Of a stretch of DNA of 64,000 bases, positions 56,548-64,000 are shown piece after piece; position 1 is the stretch's first letter, and every line of letters starts with the position of its first letter. Origin of the DNA: Cylindrobasidium torrendii FP15055 ss-10. Taxonomy: Eukaryota > Basidiomycota > Agaricomycetes > Agaricales > Physalacriaceae. The stretch lies in assembly GCA_000934385.1 (NCBI GenBank), contig KN880538.1:16710-80709 (forward strand), written 5' to 3'. The notes beneath the pieces are model-generated. The model worked only from the letters and a program-made list of their open reading frames with translations, searched no databases and had not been told where the DNA came from. The position numbers were made by a program, and so were the translations under genes.

Positions 56548-57015
56548 AGATTTGGACAAGTACTTTCATGCCGCCTACTTTTTTGGCTTTTCTTTTTTGA
56601 TTTTTGGGTCTTTTGGTGCTCTTGTACTTTATTTGTGACTACAGCCTGTCTTTTCTCTATACGCGGATGTGCATATCAGGTACATAGACGTGTTGTATCA
56701 CCACTTACAGAACGCAAAAAGCAAACCAAGTCGTCAATACACTCTCTTCGCGGTGTGATGACCACCCACAGCTGACGGAATTGCGCCTTCAATGTAAAGT
56801 TTCGACAGCACATGTTATGTCGACACTAGATACTCAGAAAATCATAGCCTGGAAAGTGGGTATACATTTCATGAAGTCGTAACATAAATATGTGGAAACT
56901 ATGAAAGAGAAGTAACTGTACTGTACACACAACAAGGAAATAGAGGGATTGGCTCAACGCCAATGCCAAAGTCCGAGATCCGACTGTAACCAATATGATG
57001 AGGAGATCAATCGCA
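56548..57015. other. 3' region between convergent genes
   Basis: DUF6534 copy 2 and the gene at 57016 converge here; a T-rich stretch at 56575-56640 fits a 3' UTR. No ORF supported. Confidence 0.4.
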
Positions 57016-58426
57016 CTACTCCTTCTGAGCTTCAGGATCCTCCGCGGTAGCCTCCTCAGCACTCGGAGCTTTAGGCTGCTCATGGCTCTGCAGGAGGCGG
57101 CACGACGCGCGATGCGCCTTCCATTTGCTAGTATCCACCGCCGTGTCTCCCTTCACTCCCTGGATATCCTCGGAACCCTTCACCTCCTTCTTTCCCTCCC
57201 ACACCAGCGTGTCGCAGTGAACACATCGAATACGGATGTCCGAAATGGGCGTAAGCTCATCCCCAAGCCCGGCCTTGTCGATAGCATTGTCCTCCTTCAA
57301 CTCCGCGAGAATTTCGTTGTTTTTGTCGACGCACGAAGCCTTGTGGGCTAACCACTCTCCCAGTTTGATTCTTCGCTCGCGTTCCTTTGCCTTCACATCC
57401 TGTTGCTTGCGTTTCCCCTTCTTCGCCCCAACTTTTGCCCCACCTTCGCCCTCCGACTTGACTCCCGTCCAAACAAGCTGGTCGCATTTCACGCAGTGAA
57501 TTTTGATCTCCGGAATCGACTTGGGGTTCCCGAAAATGACCTGGTTGATAAACTTGACGGTCTTCAAATAGGCGATGGCTTCGTCTTTCGACGCGTTCTT
57601 GGGCGGTTTTATTTCTGGAGCTGGTACAGCTTGATTCGGAGACGCTGTATTCTGGGAGGAAGTGGAGGGCTGGGGCTGCGCATCCAATGCCGTATCCGCC
57701 GTATTCGAGGGCTGGTTAACGGGCGCCTGCGTCGGAGAGATTGAACGAACGGGGGATGTGGCAGGGACGACGGCACAGTCGCGAGAGTCTGGTGCTTTTG
57801 CCTGGAGCTGCTTTGACGGAGAGGACATACGTGTCCTCTTGGGGCTGGGAGGGAAGAACGTCGGCGGGTCGTCACTGTTTATGGTGAGGATTTCATTACT
57901 GTTTACGAAGGTGGCAACTTACCTAGTTGGTTCAGAGTCTCCGACGTTCGAATCACACCGTACACGCTTCTTCGACCCTTCTACGGTAGTCAACGGCGAT
58001 GGAGCCGGCGGATTATCGTGGACAGCTGACGGAGATGGTGATTGATCATCTTGAACAGTCAACGGCCATGGGACGGATTGGTTATCTTGGACAGTGGGGG
58101 CTCGGGGGATCCTGAGGTTGAAGTTAGTCACTTCTACCATAGCCGCGAAGTTTTGAATGCGACGTACGATTTTTCAAAATCAATAGCTAAGAGTTCTCTG
58201 TAGGTATACGTCCTTTCAGGGTCATACCTGCAACCTTGAGATTAGTTATGCAGCTATCGCCCGACAAACGTTACTCACTCTAGTTTATGATTTTTTCGTC
58301 TTTCCAACTCCTCTTCAGACTTGCCGGCCTTACTGCTGTGGGAGGCTTTAACGAAGAATCTCATTCATAAACTTGAGGGACTTACAACCAATATTCGTTT
58401 TTTGAAAGGTCAGGGTAAAGAGACAT
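57016..58426 (-). CDS. Protein with two CxxC/HxxxC metal-binding-like modules
   Basis: Five exons (58386-58426, 58279-58335, 58168-58227, 57923-58111, 57016-57874; right to left) give 401 aa. The conserved N-terminus MSLYPDLSKNEYWFSKAGKS and EYDPERTYTYRELLAIDFE is only recovered with the small first three exons. ATGs at 58140 and 57828 would otherwise look like starts. A disordered Pro/Ser region with three VQD/VHD repeats follows. Then come two modules: CVKC (Cys243/246) with HKASC (His293/Cys297), and CVHC (Cys333/336) with HRASC (His370/Cys374), each with D-x-LVW after the CxxC. They look like paired zinc sites with long Lys-rich loops. There is a nuclear-type basic cluster (KKGKRKQQ). I do not recognise a named family. 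Confidence 0.72.
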
Positions 58427-58987
58427 CTTGACAGAGACGACTTTCGGGGGTTGAGGGGTGGTGGTTTACTGAGAGTGGGGTAGTCGTGATGAAAGACCAG
58501 GAGGGAAACAGGATCTGACAGCTTTAATACAATCCACCACGTGTGGCCGATCTTCTTTGCCCTTCCTAATTCGGACGATGGCCTGCTAACAATGGGCCGC
58601 ATCTTTCTGACGATCGGTCCCATGGTCATCCCAAGTTGTTGTCAATTGTCAATTGCATTGAGTTGACTCCTTGTTTTGTAGGAAGAGTGCTTTTGTTCGG
58701 GAGGTACTGGAGTTGACACAGCACGCACCCATACTACTCCACAACCCCGGAGATGTTGACCTCAGATAGGCCAGCAGCGTCCAGTAAATAAGAATGAAAT
58801 CAATGAAGGTTCGAAACAAACAGGAAATAAAGTCCGGTATAAACAGCAACAACGCCAGACATGAGTAAGTAAAAAAAAACGACTGATCCTCCTTGCATTC
58901 TGCATTATGTACTGTACGACGCACTCCTCAATCGCTTGCAGCCGCGATGTAACTCTGGTGGAGGGTTAATGGCACAACAACAACGAG

Positions 58988-60360
58988 TCAAGAAGAGTAT
59001 CTCACCTCCCGCTCGGTCAAGAAGTCAGCGTATGCCAGCGCGACAGCGACCCAGAAACTCGTTTCGACACCAACAACCCGCTCTTCGTCTAATAATCAAG
59101 GGTAAACTTGCCTGCCACCACTGGAATATTTTTTACTCACCCTTACTTATCTCAATCAAGCCAAACCTCCCATGTTGTAACGAAAACACAGGTGTGGTAT
59201 CAGTGAACGTTAAGAGAGCTGGTGGCGGGCCGCCGACAAGACTTGAAGGATAGCTCCCCGCGGAAAGATTCAAGGTAGCCGTGCTGGGCAGATTCAATGT
59301 TGATGTCGATGGGGGAAGATGCACCGGTCCCAATCGCCTCGACAGACCATCCGTCAACGAGGTATCCCCGCTTCCATCTTCCAGCTGCACGCCCTCTGTA
59401 TCATCGTGTGCCTGTCCAAACTTGTTCTGCGCTGCGCCAACCCGCCGCAACGCAAAGCTATTGTCTGCTTTGGGCAAAAGCCGGGATATCGTATTCCACA
59501 CCACACCAAGGCCCCAACCAGACGATTGTCGACGGTGAGCAGGCGGCGCTGCTGATTCCTCGCTGATATGCGGAGCCAAAATGAAGCTGCAGACCGCGCC
59601 AAGTTGTTCCCCGTGTGAATCGTCACTCCCTAGCTCTGTGCTTCCACTGGCTGTTGAACCCATGGACGGCGGTCTGCTCGGTGCTGGCATACGGGTACGG
59701 ACGCGCATTTCGAGTGAGCCTTCGGCGCCGGCGCCGGCCGCTCGTCGTGCTTCGCGTTCTACATCGTTCCATGCTTCGCGTCCTGCACGTCCCATCGAAC
59801 CGCCAGGTCTGCGTCCGCCGCGCAGTGAAGTTGGTCGTGGCACGTCGCCCGGTATGTGTAGGGGAAGCGCTCGTGGGGGTACAAGGTCGACAAATGCGCC
59901 AGATGGGAATGCAGGAGCACGTATACGGAGGTACCATCCACGAGTTGGCCGATGGATCGTCCATACCACAGTACGTGTTGCATTGTGCTATTAGAGAGCC
60001 TGGTCAGGCTGATTGATTGGAGCTGTGGGGGATAGCGCACTATTAAATGTTCGACAATCTCTTCGTCACGGAGGTATCGTTCCTGCAGACCTCTGTGAGC
60101 ACTGATCTACAAAAAATTGGCGATTCTTGTGGAGTGGGCAAGCAACATTCATGGCTGAGTAACACATTGAATGGCTGGGAAAGCGCCTATGGCCGTGGTT
60201 GGGGGCAGTTTGTGTACAAGGCGGGGCATGGACCAAACATATTCGCCCAAGGAAGTATGGGATTGCGGATTACAGAAATTTACGCACCTTGAACCATATA
60301 ACGCGTTCGCTTTTCTCCTCGCATACATTCACCCGCGCATCCTCTTCAATCACGTCCGAG
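58988..60360 (-). CDS. Conserved hypothetical protein, 5' end unresolved
   Basis: Exons seen right to left: 60288-60360, 60041-60106, 59141-59987 and 59006-59088, the last reading on to a stop at 58988-58990. Junctions agree in phase. Coding character is clear: SDVIEEDARVNV, SAHRGLQERYLRDEEIVEHLI, then NATRTVVWTIHRPTRGWYLR, APAFPSGAFVDLVPP, a disordered Ser/Gly middle, and a C-terminal ETSFWVAVALAYADFLTERE. The 181 bp gap 60107-60287 may hide a small exon, and one or more 5' exons must lie beyond 60360 because the first codon is incomplete. An alternative last splice to 58905 exists. It appears to be a basidiomycete-conserved protein of unknown function; no catalytic motif seen. Confidence 0.6.
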
Positions 60361-61054
60361 CTGAGATTGCGTTAGTCCCTGAGGACGACCAAGACAAGCG
60401 GCCGCAAGTAAGCAGCGGAACCGGGCAAGGGCAAGCTATGGTGGGTGAAATCATGTAGCCAGGGAAACACTGTCCATTCCATCCCCACAATTAAGCCCGA
60501 ATGTTCGTCCAGCAGCACAAGCAGAAGCACAGGTAACGTGTAAAGGGCGGGGAAAGGATCTGAACGCACCTAGAGACTGTAAATCGGAGCAAATTTATCG
60601 AGCAGTGCCCTGGCGCCGTCACCGTCATTAATCAAGCAGAGTGCAGCCACGCGAGAGGCGGATCACAGATGATCGCGAGCAATGTCGGGCCGAGCTCCCG
60701 CGCGCAGTGGCGAATCGTTTCTTCAAGTACAATACTACATAGGGTAGACCTATTTGTATGTATGTACAATTGAGCACCAAGACTTTAGCAGCAACGGATG
60801 TCGACGCCGGTAGACTAGTACCAACTTGCTCAGATATCTACTACTTCACTAGCCTCACTACCTGGGCTGCCTTGATCTAGCCTGGGTTCTTTCCAAAGCG
60901 CCTTTAGTGTCAGTCGAAGCAGAAAATCAGCATACTATTGCATTATATTAGGTATAGGTTATAATAATCATGAAAGCGCATAACGGTGTCTAAAGCTCTA
61001 CAAATACAAGTACAAGTGCATCCCATGGCACTCAAAATAAAGAAGGAACTATGA
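60361..61054. other. Unresolved 5' exon zone and intergenic region
   Basis: The right side of the preceding gene's first exon(s) probably lies in 60361-60570, where a minus frame (60372-60569) has protein-like character but no phase-compatible donor. Beyond 60600 no feature is supported. Confidence 0.35.
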
Positions 61055-62323
61055 TTATCTTTCGCTAGGGCAATCTACCACCAAACAGCCCATCGACTCA
61101 ACCCGTCGCACCCACTCCCAGATGTTCTTCTCGCCTGCCGCGATCTCTTCAATAGGGCGTCGACATTTGACATACATCGTCTTGTACTTCCAAACCATTC
61201 CCAGCACAGTATCGCGGTGCCATGGATTCTTCACAATAGTTTCGTCCACTACGAGTTCGGTAATCGATGCATCGCGGTATACGTAGTCATTCCACAGTCG
61301 GTCGAGCGTCAAGACATCTGAAGCTGGGACAGGATGTGTGTTCTGTGTTGGCGGGAAAACCATTCCGGAGAATGGAGAGGGCAAAGGTCCGACCTGGCCA
61401 GACCATGGTAGTCGAACTCCAGTCTGAATGTGGGACGGAAGAGGGACAGATGTAGTAGCTGCGATGTCGTTGGCCCCAGTTTCTTGAACACCGGGATGCT
61501 CTGCCCATGGAATGCTCTGGCCTCTGCGTCTCTCGCGCGAGACAGGACGCCCAGGACGGAAGTTATCGTCGTACCCTGCGCAAAAGAACGGTGCACTGGC
61601 AGTAGTGTCACGGTCGTCGATCATAGAAACAGGCTTTGGCATCACTGTCTGCTTCGAGCGACACCCGTCCACAGATCTCGTAGTAGGCTCCGGATCATAG
61701 CATCGCACCATATCCTTGTCCACAACTCGTTCAGAGTTCTTCTTGCTGATCTTCGCGCCGACGGGAGTGGACTCGGAGTCGCCAGAGAGGTGGTCAGATG
61801 CAAGCTCTGCGCCATAGTCGTTTAGTGTCGCGAAGTAATAAGGGTCAAGTGCGACAGCGTGCATGGTTTGACCGGCATCTAGAGGCCCATTCGTGTGATA
61901 GCGTCCACCGGACGGCTTGAAGTCCACAAGTGGTTGCTCATTCAACGTAGATTTACTGGGCGCAGCGTCGTGTCTCGTCGCAGAAAGTAAGAGGGGCAGT
62001 GTCGGAGGAATCTCAGGGACGTCGGGGGGCGCCAAGTGCTGGGGCGGTACGACGGGTTGGGGCGGGGGAAAGTCGACATGTTGACTCTGTTGCCTGATAG
62101 CACCATCTACCTGTTGCCAAGTGTCATTATTGAGCATAACGTTGCAGTTGCCCGTGAACGAGTTAAATAGAGCGTCTTTGAACATCTGTCCTTCCAAGTA
62201 GTATGGGTATGTTGCCATGTGCAACAGCCATACAAAGTGAAAATCAAAGACCGGGATGGAGGAGAAGGCAAGAGCATTGAGATATGCAATGCTGACGTTC
62301 TCCTCTTCGATAAAAGTGGGCAT
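61055..62323 (-). CDS. Hypothetical protein with disordered middle
   Basis: 422 aa from the ATG at 62323 (MPTFIEEENVSIAYLNALAF). The frame is open to 62392 but without an ATG, so a 5' exon is possible. Residues 1-75 are compact with aromatic residues (FDFHFVWLLHMATYPYYLEG). Residues 90-330 are disordered, Pro/Ser-rich and carry basic patches. The last 80 residues look folded (LTLDRLWNDYVYRDASITELVVDE, NPWHRDTVLGMVWKYKTMYV, IWEWVRRVESMGCLVVDC). No known domain recognised; the C-terminal block might be a small protein-interaction fold. It is a single long exon, and codon usage appears similar to neighbours. Confidence 0.6.
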   Translation of the reverse strand: MPTFIEEENVSIAYLNALAFSSIPVFDFHFVWLLHMATYPYYLEGQMFKDALFNSFTGNCNVMLNNDTWQQVDGAIRQQSQHVDFPPPQPVVPPQHLAPPDVPEIPPTLPLLLSATRHDAAPSKSTLNEQPLVDFKPSGGRYHTNGPLDAGQTMHAVALDPYYFATLNDYGAELASDHLSGDSESTPVGAKISKKNSERVVDKDMVRCYDPEPTTRSVDGCRSKQTVMPKPVSMIDDRDTTASAPFFCAGYDDNFRPGRPVSRERRRGQSIPWAEHPGVQETGANDIAATTSVPLPSHIQTGVRLPWSGQVGPLPSPFSGMVFPPTQNTHPVPASDVLTLDRLWNDYVYRDASITELVVDETIVKNPWHRDTVLGMVWKYKTMYVKCRRPIEEIAAGEKNIWEWVRRVESMGCLVVDCPSER

Positions 62324-64000
62324 TATCGGTTGAGTTGCTAGAGAAGGGTCAACAATCTGAGGCGCAGCGAGCAATAAAGCATACAATAGCAAATTATGAA
62401 AGAGTTGGAAAATCTGGTATTGTACAAGGTCGGGTCGTTCATGTTCACGAGCGCGAACACTTTATACGAGAGAAAACGTGGCGACAAAGGGCCATCCCAT
62501 TTAAGAAACAATGAGACTGGGACCCCCATTCAATTGAGCATGGCGGTGATACGCGTAACCATTGCAAAAGCACTACGAAGCAATGCTTCAGGCAAAAAGG
62601 CGGTGAGGGAAAAATGGAGTACAAAGACACTCAAGTGGTGATGGTGGGTCATCGCAGGATCGCGCGGTACCGAGTAGATCCGATCAGTGGCACAGTCGCG
62701 CACCGGCTACTTCCATCTCCGTTACCTCCGGCCAAGGAAGTTGGAAACGTGAGCGCACTGAGGCCATAATGACAGATGAAATGTTCTTACATTGAAGAGA
62801 CAAGCCTCGCAAGTACTCGAGCAATGTTCTCAACGGTGAACGTATTCTCACTTTCTTCGAAAGCTTCACATAAGGGTGCATAGCTACGCTGCACTCTAGT
62901 CAACCGGTAGTATTTCAACGGCTGTTTTTTAACGGGCGGCAAGAATCCGTCGTCGCATGTGTACCTCCATCTAGGAATATAGCACCGGCGCACTCGTGAC
63001 TCTGCATTATCGCTGCCGCCGGCGGCACTGCTAGAACCACAGTTTTCTGTCACTTGAACTCATTCGGCGCATTAGCGGATACCAAGGCGCGTTAGATAGA
63101 AACGATATACTTATGCCGATACCTGTACGGCGCCACAATTTTGAGTTGCATTTTGATGACGATTGTTCAATACCTAGCTACTAATTTCTCTCTTCAAAGA
63201 GCAGTGTAGTTTAATGCTGTGTTTAAACTGAAAGCTACCGTAGGAGGTACGTTGCTATTCTTTCCGCGGCTTGTAAAACCGGCAATCGTTGCCCGCCGGA
63301 TTCTTCTCGCTATAACTGACACCGCCGACGTGGAAATATTTTCAACGTTTTGGTTGTAGATGGTCCGATTTGTTCCAAAAAAATTGAACGCTAACGCGGC
63401 GGGCTCCGTACATGCATCCAAGGAGTCGAAGAACATAGCCGAGACGGCAATACAATGCATTCTCGGTCATTAAATGTTCAACTGACGGAAAATACGATAC
63501 AATATCATTCTATATGTGTCATGTGACTTTAAGCAGCATATATTCTCCGGACATAGCCTCAGCAACGAACAGGAAACACTGTCATGACCTGGGAGGAGAG
63601 GCCGACATTGAAGCCTCATGGCATATATGCAAACACCGCTAAGTCACCAACTCAGAGTAGCACACGCCCATAGTTATTACCCCCTCCCCCGACTCATCGT
63701 AAAACCAAAACGATAATATGTGCATGCATTAGTATTCCAATACGTGCGGCATGAGACAGTCAGTCGAGTAGCTGAAGACAAAAGCATCAGCCTCACACCA
63801 GTAGGCCCAGTAACATCACGCTGAATGGTCTCAAAAAGGTGCACAAAGATACGCGTACATAGTGAACATTGACTATCTATTGGCCGGTGATACGCTGTGT
63901 TTGTACACACGCGTTGAACCACCGAGATTTTGCGATTTTTAGAACTACGAATCATAACGAACGAACTAGAGCTAAGATACAACGGACTTGCTATACGAAG
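62324..64000. other. Right-edge region without a confident gene
   Basis: A minus ORF at 62787-63053 (88 aa, beginning at a GTG) has some protein-like character (RWRYTCDDGFLPPVKKQPLKYYRL) and could be an exon, but no start or partner exon was found. The segment near 63608-63640 (gaagcctcatggcatatatg) resembles part of the F-box upstream element of copy 1; the match is short. From 63650 to the end nothing is supported. Confidence 0.35.

Noticed and set aside
57016..57828. Gene starting at the ATG at 57828 (or at 58140)
   Set aside because: Both ATGs are in frame with upstream exons that encode a protein-like conserved N-terminus and splice in phase from 58426.
63608..63640. Sixth copy of the F-box upstream element
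   Set aside because: Only about 30 bp of similarity to copy 1 and no F-box gene nearby inside the window; could be chance.

Overview
The window is nuclear DNA of a filamentous basidiomycete, almost certainly a mushroom-forming agaricomycete. Genes are dense and carry many 45-55 bp introns. The families present are typical of that class: an F-box/LRR array, FunK1 fungal-type kinases, DUF6534 membrane proteins, an N-anchored HAM1-like protein, ERG25 and a CCH1 calcium channel. I see no rRNA, convincing tRNA, CRISPR array or intact transposon. Exon structures were assembled by hand from GT..AG signals, reading phase and family motifs. Internal splice sites marked as checked keep the reading frame across the whole gene.

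Layout. 1-152: 5' end of a cytochrome P450 (minus). 1.6-11.1 kb (plus): small membrane protein, C2H2 zinc-finger protein with Gln/Pro repeats, HAM1-like protein, secreted family-9 pectate lyase, sterol C-4 methyl oxidase ERG25. 11.4-15.9 kb: a divergent pair of transcription factors, a three-finger C2H2 protein (minus) and a 17-exon Zn2Cys6 regulator (plus) with a 6-nt microexon inside its zinc cluster. 15.9-16.5 kb: Ser/Thr-rich GPI-type surface protein (minus). 17.0-26.5 kb: five head-to-tail F-box paralogs, all minus, each preceded by a related upstream element.

26.9-33.1 kb (minus): RNI/LRR protein, small hypothetical ORF, RCC1 (Ran exchange factor). 33.1-35.3 kb is gene-poor and holds a small repeat-structured segment. 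35.3-39.1 kb (plus): a full-length FunK1 kinase and a paralog lacking the N-terminal half. 39.4-42.6 kb: two divergently transcribed RRM proteins, both with mitochondrial-type N-termini, sharing a 230 bp promoter. 43.2-56.5 kb (plus): DUF6534, CCH1, DUF6534, where the two flanking genes have identical 10-exon architecture. 57.0-62.3 kb (minus): a protein with two CxxC/HxxxC modules and two conserved or hypothetical proteins.

Functional threads are sterol synthesis (ERG25, membrane-anchored P450), calcium entry (CCH1), Ran-GTP control (RCC1), likely mitochondrial RNA handling (RRM pair), pectin degradation (PL9), and two expanding lineage-specific families (F-box, FunK1). There is no operon-like organisation; the relationships that matter are shared divergent promoters and local gene duplication.
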